In this document: one piece after another, positions 1-6,628 of the stretch
Position numbering within the stretch: position 1 is the first letter of the stretch
Layout: every line of letters starts with the position of its first letter
Origin: Segetibacter sp.
Lineage (GTDB): Bacteria; Bacteroidota; Bacteroidia; Chitinophagales; Chitinophagaceae
Direction: 5' to 3'
Length of the DNA: 6,665 bases
NCBI GenBank assembly: GCA_030146445.1
Contig: JASLBT010000141.1
Span: 1-6,665, forward strand
Notes under the pieces: generated by a model
What the model was told of the DNA's origin: nothing
The model's input: the letters and a program-made list of their open reading frames with translations, nothing else
Databases searched by the model: none
Made by a program: the position numbers and the translations under genes

Positions 1-1435
1 CACGCCACATCAGGCCGAACTGCCCCGAGTTATAAGCCCAGCGGCTATCGGTCGGATCCACTACGTTGTACATGCCATCATCACTGCCCACGGTCACCCA
101 GTTTTCAAGGGTCACGGAACCGGACCAGCCATTATTAGGCCCCTTCCACGACTCATGATCCTGCAGGCCCGCGTATACGTTGTAAGGCTCGTCCATATCA
201 ACGCCTAAAGCATATACTTCGCCCAGTGGAATATTGTAATGAAAGGCATTTGTTTTACCGCCATCATAACTTACGTGTACACCGCCGTCGCTGCCAAATA
301 ACATGTGCTCAGGATCGGTTTTATCGATCCAGAAAGTGCGTACGTCGCCAAAAGACCCGGGAAAGAAAAACCGGTCGCGATAACTGATGTCGCGCCATGT
401 TTTACCACCGTCGCGCGAATTGGAAAGCGCAACACCGGTAACAAAGATCCAGTCGCGGTTGGTCGGGTGTACCGTGATCTGGTTAAACGAATACGCAGCC
501 TTACCACCCAGGTCGTCCGTAGGCTTATTCATTTTGCGCCAGCTTTTTCCACTGTCGTCAGTCCGGTAAACTTCGCCGCCAATGGTTTCATTTGGGTTGG
601 TAGCGCCTGGCTTCAAATTGAGGTTTTCGTATACGGCATACATCGTTTCAGGATGTGCCTTGCAGATGTCGATACCGATACGCCCGATGTTTCCTGACGG
701 CAAGCCACTGGCTAACTTTTTCCAGGTTTTACCCCCATCGTTTGTTTGGTGTAGTGCACTTTGCGGGCCGCCTGATTCCATTGCCCATGCAGTTCTTTTT
801 TTATCGTACGAAGCAGCATATAAGATGTCGGGATTGGTTGGGTGCATCACGAGATCGATCACCCCTACCGTATCGCTGAAGTATAAAACCTTTTTCCAAT
901 TTTTGCCGCCGTCGGTTGTTTTAAAAACGCCGCGTTCTGGATTCGACGAAAACAGGTGACCGGGCGATGCCACATAAACAGTTTTAGGATCACGCGGATG
1001 AACGAGTATCCTGATGATGTGCTGGGTTTCTTTCAGGCCCATATGGGTAAAAGTTTTGCCGGTATCGGTCGACACGTACACGCCATCGCCGGAGTAAGAG
1101 CTCCGCGCGATATACGACTCGCCGGTACCTACCCATACGTGTGCGGGGTTCGACGGTGCAACGGCAACAGCACCAATGGTATGGTGAAACGGGAAGATCG
1201 ATTCGAATGTGGTGCCATTGTTCACGGTCTTCCATACCCCGCCGTTACGCGTGCCCACGTAATACGTATACAGGTGATCGTGAAGCGGGCCTTCCGGCAC
1301 GGCAAAGCCGGTGATCCAGGCGCCCGTCCTAAACGGCCCTATGTTGCGGTAAGTAAAATCTTTCAGAAGCCCCGGAGGTATACTTTGCGCAGTAGCAAAA
1401 TTTACGACCATTAACAGGAATACCAGATTTTTCAT
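1..1435 (-). CDS. Secreted BNR/Asp-box beta-propeller protein (VPS10/sortilin-like 'glycosyl hydrolase'), 3' end outside window
   Basis: Start ATG is at 1435-1433 and the frame stays open for 478 codons to the left edge, so the C-terminus is missing. Residues 1-16 form a signal peptide (KNLVFLLMVV core, cleavage after ATA, mature Gln17). Asp-box motifs (S/T-x-D-x-G-x-T-W/F) recur: TVNNGTTF 70-77, STDTGKTF 122-129, TTDGGKNW 173-180, TNDGGKTW 231-238, TDDSGKSW 292-299, SRDGGKTW 340-347 and SYDGGKT 389-395, between strands such as YYVGTRNGGVWKT and VWVGTGES. This is the multi-bladed propeller seen in the large 'glycosyl hydrolase / VPS10 domain' proteins of Bacteroidota. Those usually run to about 1000 residues, so roughly half is probably absent here. 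Asp boxes are structural turns, not catalytic residues, so enzymatic activity is unproven; glycan or protein binding is equally possible. No Shine-Dalgarno precedes the start, but an A-rich stretch (1442-1449 on the opposite strand) does, as is typical of the phylum. Confidence 0.93.
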   Translation of the reverse strand, partial: MKNLVFLLMVVNFATAQSIPPGLLKDFTYRNIGPFRTGAWITGFAVPEGPLHDHLYTYYVGTRNGGVWKTVNNGTTFESIFPFHHTIGAVAVAPSNPAHVWVGTGESYIARSSYSGDGVYVSTDTGKTFTHMGLKETQHIIRILVHPRDPKTVYVASPGHLFSSNPERGVFKTTDGGKNWKKVLYFSDTVGVIDLVMHPTNPDILYAASYDKKRTAWAMESGGPQSALHQTNDGGKTWKKLASGLPSGNIGRIGIDICKAHPETMYAVYENLNLKPGATNPNETIGGEVYRTDDSGKSWRKMNKPTDDLGGKAAYSFNQITVHPTNRDWIFVTGVALSNSRDGGKTWRDISYRDRFFFPGSFGDVRTFWIDKTDPEHMLFGSDGGVHVSYDGGKTNAFHYNIPLGEVYALGVDMDEPYNVYAGLQDHESWKGPNNGWSGSVTLENWVTVGSDDGMYNVVDPTDSRWAYNSGQFGLMWR

Positions 1436-1472
1436 GGTGTTATTTTTTTTGTACCCGGCAGCGGATCTTTAA

Positions 1473-1517
1473 GCGACATCCTTGCCCGCCCGGCTCGGCC
1501 AGTCGGACGGGCGTCGC
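1473..1517. repeat. REP-like compound palindrome upstream of the Asp-box gene
   Basis: Inner arms GCCCGCCCGGCT (1484-1495) and AGTCGGACGGGC (1501-1512) pair over 12 positions around the 5-nt loop CGGCC. Ten are Watson-Crick pairs, one is a G-T/U wobble and one a mismatch, on either strand. An outer stem GCGAC (1473-1477) / GTCGC (1513-1517) flanks it, with a 6-nt bulge on the left only. The very GC-rich palindrome in otherwise ordinary DNA looks like a repetitive extragenic palindrome. It lies 38 bp upstream of the Asp-box start and about 170 bp past the stop of the middle gene. On the minus strand no T-run follows, so it is a poor intrinsic terminator. It could instead fold in the leader RNA of the downstream gene. 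The fold is seen directly; the REP assignment is inference. Confidence 0.6.
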
Positions 1518-1560
1518 ACTCTTTTACGGCAAATCAATGGGGATCGAATTTGCAGATTAT

Positions 1561-1679
1561 GGATTGGGTATGTGCGATTGAGGTATTGGGTAATGAGGTA
1601 TTGGGTATTGAGGTATGGGGTATCGGGTATTAAGGTATTGGGAAGAAAGTTGATTGGTTGATAAGTTGAGAAGTGAGGT
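1561..1679. repeat. Degenerate 7-8 bp repeat array, cores GGTATTR and GTTGA
   Basis: Read on the plus strand, the region splits almost without remainder into 7-8 bp units. The clearest run is 1582-1640: GGTATTG, GGTAATGA, GGTATTG, GGTATTGA, GGTATGG, GGTATCG, GGTATTAA, GGTATTG. Paired units give a period near 15 bp (1582-1596, 1597-1611, 1626-1640). After the spacer unit GGAAGAAA the core changes to GTTGATTG, GTTGATAA, GTTGAGAA (1649-1672) and then GTGAGGT. On the left edge, GGATTG, GGTATGT and GCGATTGA (1561-1581) look like decayed units. The array begins about 10 nt downstream of the stop codon of the middle gene (1690) and fills most of the gap to the hairpin at 1473-1517. Function is unknown. 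Confidence 0.75.
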
Positions 1680-1689
1680 GTTCGGTCGA

Positions 1690-4479
1690 TCAAATTTTAC
1701 GAATGGTTATTCTGGTTAGTGGGGCTGCCGAAACCGGAAGTTGTATGGTGGTGCGCCCGCTGATTTGTTTGTGAATGGGTTTTGCACCACCTGCCTTTAT
1801 TTCAACTGCTCCATCAAAACCGGCGAGGATCACAGGTACTTCGTGCGCTTTTGCTGCTCGGTTTTCCAATTGGAAAGTAATTGCCTTTCCGCCTTTATCC
1901 ATTGTGACCGGTTTGTCCCTGGCAAAACCATCACCCAAAAGCTCTATGTCGGTCTTTTGTGTACCCAGCCGGAAATAAAGCTTTCTTCTTAAACCGTCCT
2001 TCGGAACCACAGCCAAAGCACCTGCCGACGACGTGAGGGTTCCACCAAAAGCGACGAGTCCAAAGATCGGATCGTTCGTTACTACGGTAGCCGCCGCGCG
2101 GGTTGCGCCACCATAGCCAAGGTCAATTTCACCATCGTAAAACCAGGGGCCGCGACCCTGTGGTTTTTGTATCCATGGCGTCGCATATTTCTGTGGCTCA
2201 AATGCCCATCCCGACGCGCCGTCATTCTCCTTACCCGGGTACCAGAATCCATAGTTTGATTCTGGGGTTCCGCTGTTGATCAGCGCAAATGAACTGAGGT
2301 AAGCCTGGTAACCCATGCGAATATAATCTGCCGGATCGTTGCTGAAGTGCAATGCATAATCGAGTATGGACCATCCGCCCATCTGCGACATATAACTGAG
2401 TGTATAGCTATCGCTTCTTCCCCTGAAATCGCTGCCAAGATAGTAGTAAGCAGGTTCGATAACGCCACGCAATGCCAGGTTAGCCTGTAACTGTCTTTCC
2501 ATAAACCTTGGTGCATCGTCGGGTTTGATAACGGGGTGCGAATACCATTTGCCGAGGTTTTTGTCGAACCATAAATTGCTGTCGGGCTGTAACTTGTTTT
2601 GCATCGCATATTTTGCCAGGGCATGGCTGGATTCGAAGGCGGTTGCATCAATTGCATATTCCGAACGAAACGGGTATGGATCGTCATACAGGAAATACTT
2701 GACCTTCTTTTCCCACTCACTTTTTAGAAACGCAACGTCTTCTTTAAATCCTTCTTTCTCCAGGTCCGCCATTAGGTCGATGAGCAATAGTTCATTATAA
2801 CAGCCCCACTTATAGGTTTCGTACCAGGGAAGGATCTCGTATGGATATTTGAAGTAAGCCTTCGCTGTTTCTTTTGCTCTTTCAAGATAGCCACGCTGAT
2901 CGAGGTAATGCGTTTTTCCCGGGTACATCTTTGCAAGCTGGTACATGTGGTAGTACAACATCATGATGTGCGGGTAATCGTAGGAGCGCCATACGTGCAT
3001 TTTGTCCTTATTTCGATCGGCTGTGTTTGCACGTCTGCGGGTGGAATCCCGGTTTACATACCAGCTTGGTGTACCGTAAACACCATACGGATAAGGTGTT
3101 TCCTGGTCGGTGCGTTGCAGCTTACCCCACACAAAGTTTTTGATGTAATATTCCAATGCATCAATTTCTTTCTGATCGGGATAAAACACATTTTTAGCAG
3201 CCACAAATGGCGCTTTACACAACCCGGGATCGTCGCAGGTAAGCACATAACTGAGCCGGCTGGTATCAAAATAATCGGGGTTATCCGGACCACGCAGTTG
3301 GGCATTTTTCATGTCGTATACACCAAACAACCCATCGTACCATTTTGAAGCGTCTTTGTGTTGTTGACTGTTGACGATAAATGCCGACCTTTTTTTATAG
3401 AGTGTTTCGAGGGGCTCTGTTACAAAAAATTCCAGGTATGTTTTATAGCCCTTTCCATAGTTAATCGTGAGTTTATTTTCGCCAAGGCGTGAGAACCTGA
3501 TTTTATACAGGTGGGTTCCTTTTTGCTTTTCACCCAGGTATTGGATGGTAGTAGAAGGACCAAATTCGGCCTGCACCTGTTTGATCGGCTGATGCGTTCG
3601 GAGCGCAATCATCGCTTCCAGGTCGGTTGGAATACTCATACCCGGCATTACCTGAACGTCTATCAATCCTTCTTCGTTCAGGATGTTCCGGATACCGTTG
3701 TAGTCGTTTGCCCAACGAAACTTAAACCCATATTGCAGGCTGTCTTTAGCCGGAATAAATGCCGCTGTATGTTGCTGGCGCCATGTTCCGCGGGTTTCGC
3801 GGTTGCCCGTTAATGCAGAATGTATAAATGCCTGGAAGGTTCCGCGTTCACCCGGTGTAGTTGTGGCGGTGGAAAAATATTCCAGCGATGTGCCCGGCAG
3901 CGGAGTCATCACGAGGTAAGGTCCGAGCCCCGTTGGTCGTTGCCAGTAAATAAAAGAATTGTTACCCGAGATGAAGTGGTGTTTTACCACCCGTTCTTCA
4001 AAGATCTCCTTAGGATTTTCGCCGCCTCCGCTATTGTAAAGCAAAGGAATTGCAAGGTCCTCGATGCGTATGGGTGTAGTTGCCTGGTTGAGCAGGCCAA
4101 TATTCCAGGTGAGGCTGTTGCCATCTAATGCGAAAGTTTCGTTGATCTTCAGGGGTGCACTTTTGTTGTCGCCGGCAATACCGGTTTGCAGCAGTTTTCC
4201 CTTGTGCAGGAAGTTGGTTTTGCTGTTGACGGCTGCGTGGGTGGTGTCCAGTTTACGGTTATGAATATACCGGACCGTCACATCGCCGAACAGCCGGCCT
4301 TTGCGGATATAAGAAGTAGGGTGTACATCGCCGGTTTTCGCGAGGTCGGCGATACCATGTCGATCGGCACGAAACGTAAATGCGGCATTGCTGATCACGT
4401 TACCGGATTGGCCCATAGCCGTTCCGAAAACCAGCAACAAAAACAGGTTCAGCAGTGCGGGTCGAATTCGGGTAACCAT
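1690..4479 (-). CDS. Secreted DUF5695-like protein, putative six-hairpin glycosidase-type enzyme
   Basis: 929 aa, complete, stop TGA at 1692-1690. Residues 1-23 are a signal peptide (hydrophobic NLFLLLVFGTA, cleavage after AMG, mature Gln24). Residues 25-370 are strand-rich, starting with NVISNAAFTFRADRHG and including GENPKEIFEERVVKHHFISG (154-172) and a GxGPYLVMTPLPG strand (184-196); this suggests an N-terminal beta-sandwich. Residues 375-800 are helix- and aromatic-rich (YPHIMMLYYHMYQLAKMYP, YKWGCYNELLLIDLMADL, GRSDSYTLSYMSQMGGWS), as in an alpha/alpha toroid. The last ~130 residues return to beta structure. I recognise this from memory as the DUF5695 family of Bacteroidota and other environmental taxa; length and order fit. 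Conserved-looking acids in the helical part (E563, D611, E616, D690) are candidate catalytic residues, but no activity can be assigned. A Cys pair (C415, C421) could form a disulfide. No type IX secretion C-terminal domain is evident, so the periplasm is the likely location. The start gives the full signal peptide and has no Shine-Dalgarno. Confidence 0.88.
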   Translation of the reverse strand: MVTRIRPALLNLFLLLVFGTAMGQSGNVISNAAFTFRADRHGIADLAKTGDVHPTSYIRKGRLFGDVTVRYIHNRKLDTTHAAVNSKTNFLHKGKLLQTGIAGDNKSAPLKINETFALDGNSLTWNIGLLNQATTPIRIEDLAIPLLYNSGGGENPKEIFEERVVKHHFISGNNSFIYWQRPTGLGPYLVMTPLPGTSLEYFSTATTTPGERGTFQAFIHSALTGNRETRGTWRQQHTAAFIPAKDSLQYGFKFRWANDYNGIRNILNEEGLIDVQVMPGMSIPTDLEAMIALRTHQPIKQVQAEFGPSTTIQYLGEKQKGTHLYKIRFSRLGENKLTINYGKGYKTYLEFFVTEPLETLYKKRSAFIVNSQQHKDASKWYDGLFGVYDMKNAQLRGPDNPDYFDTSRLSYVLTCDDPGLCKAPFVAAKNVFYPDQKEIDALEYYIKNFVWGKLQRTDQETPYPYGVYGTPSWYVNRDSTRRRANTADRNKDKMHVWRSYDYPHIMMLYYHMYQLAKMYPGKTHYLDQRGYLERAKETAKAYFKYPYEILPWYETYKWGCYNELLLIDLMADLEKEGFKEDVAFLKSEWEKKVKYFLYDDPYPFRSEYAIDATAFESSHALAKYAMQNKLQPDSNLWFDKNLGKWYSHPVIKPDDAPRFMERQLQANLALRGVIEPAYYYLGSDFRGRSDSYTLSYMSQMGGWSILDYALHFSNDPADYIRMGYQAYLSSFALINSGTPESNYGFWYPGKENDGASGWAFEPQKYATPWIQKPQGRGPWFYDGEIDLGYGGATRAAATVVTNDPIFGLVAFGGTLTSSAGALAVVPKDGLRRKLYFRLGTQKTDIELLGDGFARDKPVTMDKGGKAITFQLENRAAKAHEVPVILAGFDGAVEIKAGGAKPIHKQISGRTTIQLPVSAAPLTRITIRKI

Positions 4480-4514
4480 ACCGGATGATGTATAAGGTGA
4501 AAGGATGTTTGACT

Positions 4515-4552
4515 AGCGGATTACGGATTGGCGGATTACGGATTAGCGAATT
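4515..4552. repeat. Short 7-8 bp repeat array, core CGGATT
   Basis: The plus strand divides into AGCGGATT (4515-4522), ACGGATT (4523-4529), GGCGGATT (4530-4537), ACGGATT (4538-4544) and the decayed AGCGAATT (4545-4552). Alternating 8- and 7-bp units produce a 15-bp tandem repeat: 4516-4530 and 4531-4545 match at 14 of 15 positions. The array lies 35 bp upstream of the start of the DUF5695-like gene, where operators or leader elements would be expected. However, its degenerate heptad design is the same as that of the arrays that follow the two stop codons. Confidence 0.7.
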
Positions 4553-4663
4553 TCCGGCTTCCAGCCCAGCCACAAACACGAGTCCCGGAACCATTAGACT
4601 TCGAAACCTGCTTTATGAATCGGCGTCCTAATGTTTTGCTCCAATGAGAAGTTTTACCCGGAG

Positions 4664-4694
4664 ATCCTGATCCCCAAAGCATTGGGGACAGGAT
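4664..4694. repeat. Strong bulged hairpin / REP-like palindrome
   Basis: Left arm ATCCTG (4664-4669) and TCCCCAA (4671-4677), separated by one bulged A (4670), pairs perfectly with TTGGGGA (4682-4688) and CAGGAT (4689-4694) around the 4-nt loop AGCA. That is 13 base pairs with one bulge. It lies about 120-150 nt downstream of the DUF885 stop codon. On the minus strand it is not followed by a T-run, so it is not a classical rho-independent terminator, although it could cause pausing or protect a 3' end. The flanks GAGATCC on the left (4661-4667) and GGATGA on the right (4691-4696) recur, in the opposite orientation, around the weaker palindrome at 6629-6652. This suggests a dispersed repeat family. 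Confidence 0.65.
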
Positions 4695-4741
4695 GAGGGT
4701 ACTGCTCTTGATTACACAGTTCCTGCCCCTGATCACGTTCA

Positions 4742-4794
4742 ATTTAACATTCAACATTTAACCTTCAACATAGGCTCAACCCTGAACTTTTAAC
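4742..4794 (-). repeat. Heptamer array, consensus GTTNAAN on the minus strand
   Basis: Read on the minus strand from 4794 downwards the units are GTTAAAA, GTTCAGG, an 11-bp unit GTTGAGCCTAT, then four exact 7-mers GTTGAAG, GTTAAAT, GTTGAAT, GTTAAAT. Six of seven units are exactly 7 bp with GTT fixed and the tail varying. The array starts 17 nt after the TAG stop of the DUF885 gene, so it would form the beginning of that gene's 3' untranslated RNA. The GTTGA core also appears in the array at 1649-1672, but on the opposite strand. No stable hairpin is evident within it. Confidence 0.72.
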
Positions 4795-4811
4795 TTATAG
4801 CTCTTAACGAT

Positions 4812-6587
4812 CTACTGTTCTTTATAGAACTTCCAATTGGTGGTAAAGTTCTCATTCAAAGGTTGGTTCGTTAATATGGCCCTTACCATCTCAACAGGCA
4901 TCGAATTCAGTTGCATCACCGCATCGTGGTATTGTTTGTTGGTCATCTTTTTGCCCTCGACGAGTTCTTTCCGCAGCGCGTAGAACTGGCGTCCGCCTGT
5001 CAGGTATGCCAACTGGTAGAGGGGTGGATAACGCCCCACAAATGACCGGCGCACCTCACCTTCGGCATTAGCACGTTCATGACCTACCCGGTCCACCAGG
5101 AAGTCAATGCATTGTTGTGGTGTCCATTTGCCCATATGATAGTTGAGCGAAAAGATTATTCGTGCGCACCGGTGCATGTGCCAGAACAACATACCAATGC
5201 GGTCCTCCGGGCCCTGTGGAAAGTTCATGTCCCAAAGTAGCAGTTCCCAGTACAGTGCCCAACCTTCCCCCCAGAACGGTGTGCTGAAGTTGCGGTAGGT
5301 ACGATTGCGGCTGTTCATAAACTGTTGCAGGTTATGGCCGGCGAGTAATTCATGGTGCACGGTGGCTCTTGAAAAATGCGGGTTGTTTCCACGCATGCTC
5401 ATGAGCTTGTCGTCTTCGTCCATGGTATTGGTGGGATATGAAATCGTGATGTCTGCACCGCCAGTGAAGAACGGGTTCACCAGTTGGTTTTCTGGCGGCA
5501 TCATGCGCATACCCCATACTTCTTCTGCAAGCGGGGGAATCGTGATCAGGTCATTTTTCTTTAGAAAATCAACAGACTCGGTGTACAATTTCAGGATTGC
5601 CTCGGGCTGTTTGCCTGCCGGCACATAAGTGTTTTTCACTTTTTCCAGTGCAGCCTTCCAATCCGTTCCGAAGCCCATCTCTTTGCTCGCCTTTAGCATC
5701 TCCGCGTCGCACCAGGCAAATTCTTTGTTGGCTATTTCAATGAGTTCTTCCGGAGTATAAGGGATCATCTCATACCTTAGCTGTCGCATGAGTTCTGCCC
5801 GGCCTGCAGGCTGGCCCACAATGCCACTTTTATCTGCCGGTGCCTGGCTTGCCTTTGCTTTAATCTGCGTGGCGTATGCCGTTAAAGCATCATCGAGTGC
5901 TTTGTACGGTTTTGGAACCCACCAGGTAAACATCGGATCGTAGCCGTTGTAGAATTCATATACACTGGTGATGGCTTTTTTGAGATCCGCGATTACTTCG
6001 CCGGCTTCATAAACTGCATCGCTGCCCCAGCTCTTTTCGGCTTTTAACTTGGTTTGCAGTTGCTTTATCTCCCCGGTAATATCCGACCATTCACGGGCAA
6101 CCTTTTCAGCGTTGGGCTGGGTACCGCGGCGCCGCGTTTTTTCGAGTGCATATATTCGTTGAGCGAATGGTATCCACGGCTTGATCTTCTCGTATTGTTT
6201 AGCCTCGTCAGCTGCAAGGGCGATCTTCTCGTTGATGTTTCTTTTGAACAGGATGTAATCAACCTTGCACTCTTGCGACAGATTTTTAAAGTTGATCCCG
6301 CTGAGTTGCTTCAGGTAGTCGTTGTAAAGCTTCACCAGGCGTTCTCTTCTTTCAGGGGAACCTGCACCTGCGTCAGGCGGACTGCCAAACCCACCTCTCC
6401 CCGCCGCGGCGACGGTTGGAGAGTAAAACCGGATGAGTACCCGGTAATCGGCATTAAATTTCGTGATCAGGTCGGGCATTTCCTGGCAGGGAACAAATTC
6501 GTTTCCACTTGTCTGCGCAATCAGATTTAAGCTGCCAATTAATAAGCTGACACAGATGAGAGATTTAAACAGTGACGATTGGGACAT
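4812..6587 (-). CDS. Secreted DUF885-family putative zinc metallopeptidase
   Basis: 591 aa from the preferred start at 6587; an upstream in-frame ATG at 6632 would add 15 residues. The inner Met is chosen because it directly precedes a normal signal peptide (SLFKSLICVSLLIGSLNLIA, cleavage before Gln25). The extra codons are hydrophilic and overlap a palindromic intergenic repeat. In inner-start numbering, DUF885 hallmarks are the YNGYDPMFTWWVPKPY segment (W222, W223), the metal-site motif HHELLAGHNLQ (H412, E413, H418; HEx4H, as in the family's HEAxPGHHLQ) and GEGWALYWE (440-448). The helical C-terminus has EVRRSFVGRYPP (511-522) where many relatives have a PGQ-containing segment. Length is normal for the family. 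A Gly/Pro-rich insert (residues 60-79) follows the first helix. DUF885 proteins are regarded as M32/M3-like zinc peptidases, mostly without a known substrate; an exported peptidase of the periplasm is the inference. Stop is TAG at 4814-4812. Confidence 0.9.
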   Translation of the reverse strand: MSQSSLFKSLICVSLLIGSLNLIAQTSGNEFVPCQEMPDLITKFNADYRVLIRFYSPTVAAAGRGGFGSPPDAGAGSPERRERLVKLYNDYLKQLSGINFKNLSQECKVDYILFKRNINEKIALAADEAKQYEKIKPWIPFAQRIYALEKTRRRGTQPNAEKVAREWSDITGEIKQLQTKLKAEKSWGSDAVYEAGEVIADLKKAITSVYEFYNGYDPMFTWWVPKPYKALDDALTAYATQIKAKASQAPADKSGIVGQPAGRAELMRQLRYEMIPYTPEELIEIANKEFAWCDAEMLKASKEMGFGTDWKAALEKVKNTYVPAGKQPEAILKLYTESVDFLKKNDLITIPPLAEEVWGMRMMPPENQLVNPFFTGGADITISYPTNTMDEDDKLMSMRGNNPHFSRATVHHELLAGHNLQQFMNSRNRTYRNFSTPFWGEGWALYWELLLWDMNFPQGPEDRIGMLFWHMHRCARIIFSLNYHMGKWTPQQCIDFLVDRVGHERANAEGEVRRSFVGRYPPLYQLAYLTGGRQFYALRKELVEGKKMTNKQYHDAVMQLNSMPVEMVRAILTNQPLNENFTTNWKFYKEQ

Positions 6588-6628
6588 TATTGGTGGTTTG
6601 TTCGTGATTTCTTTTGATTGTTGTGCTG

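Larger units (their letters stand above)
4480..4811. other. 332-bp intergenic mosaic of repeats, no gene supported
   Basis: No convincing coding sequence lies between the two genes. Short minus-strand ORFs here (for example 4757-4536 and 4594-4400) have no recognisable motifs and run through repeats or into the neighbouring gene. From right to left the region holds a heptad array just after the DUF885 stop (4742-4794), a strong hairpin (4664-4694), about 70 bp of plain sequence, an imperfect inverted repeat TTCCGG (4552-4557) / CCGGAA (4585-4590) containing a small GGCT-TCC-AGCC stem (4556-4566), and a second heptad array (4515-4552). The final 35 bp before the ATG of the middle gene have no Shine-Dalgarno. 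I found no good match to the Bacteroidota promoter pattern (TAnnTTTG with an upstream TTG), so where transcription of the middle gene begins is not settled by the sequence. Confidence 0.65.

Noticed and set aside
305..959. Plus-strand ORFs of 125-130 codons opposite the Asp-box gene
   Set aside because: They are antisense shadows of a long minus-strand frame with clear Asp-box motifs and signal peptide; their own translations show no domain features.
1530..1537. TTGATTTG on the minus strand as a Bacteroidota -7 promoter box (TAnnTTTG) for the Asp-box gene
   Set aside because: One mismatch to the consensus and no TTG at the expected upstream distance, so it is not distinguishable from chance.
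1561..1679. CRISPR-like array
   Set aside because: Units are only 7-8 bp with no spacers, no long conserved repeat and no cas gene in the window.
1469..1693. A 74-codon minus-strand ORF whose ATG overlaps the stop of the DUF5695-like gene (ATGA arrangement)
   Set aside because: The stop overlap is attractive, but most of the reading frame is translated heptad array (repeated Leu-Asn-Thr-Gln-Tyr type peptides) and the tail runs through the GC-rich palindrome. There is no domain or convincing coding signature.
4664..4694. Rho-independent terminator for the DUF885 gene
   Set aside because: The hairpin is strong but no T-run follows it on the minus strand, and it is over 100 nt past the stop, so it is reported as a palindromic repeat instead.
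4536..4757. A 73-codon minus-strand ORF between the DUF885 and DUF5695-like genes
   Set aside because: It spans the hairpin and a heptad array, has no recognisable motif and has no supporting initiation signal.
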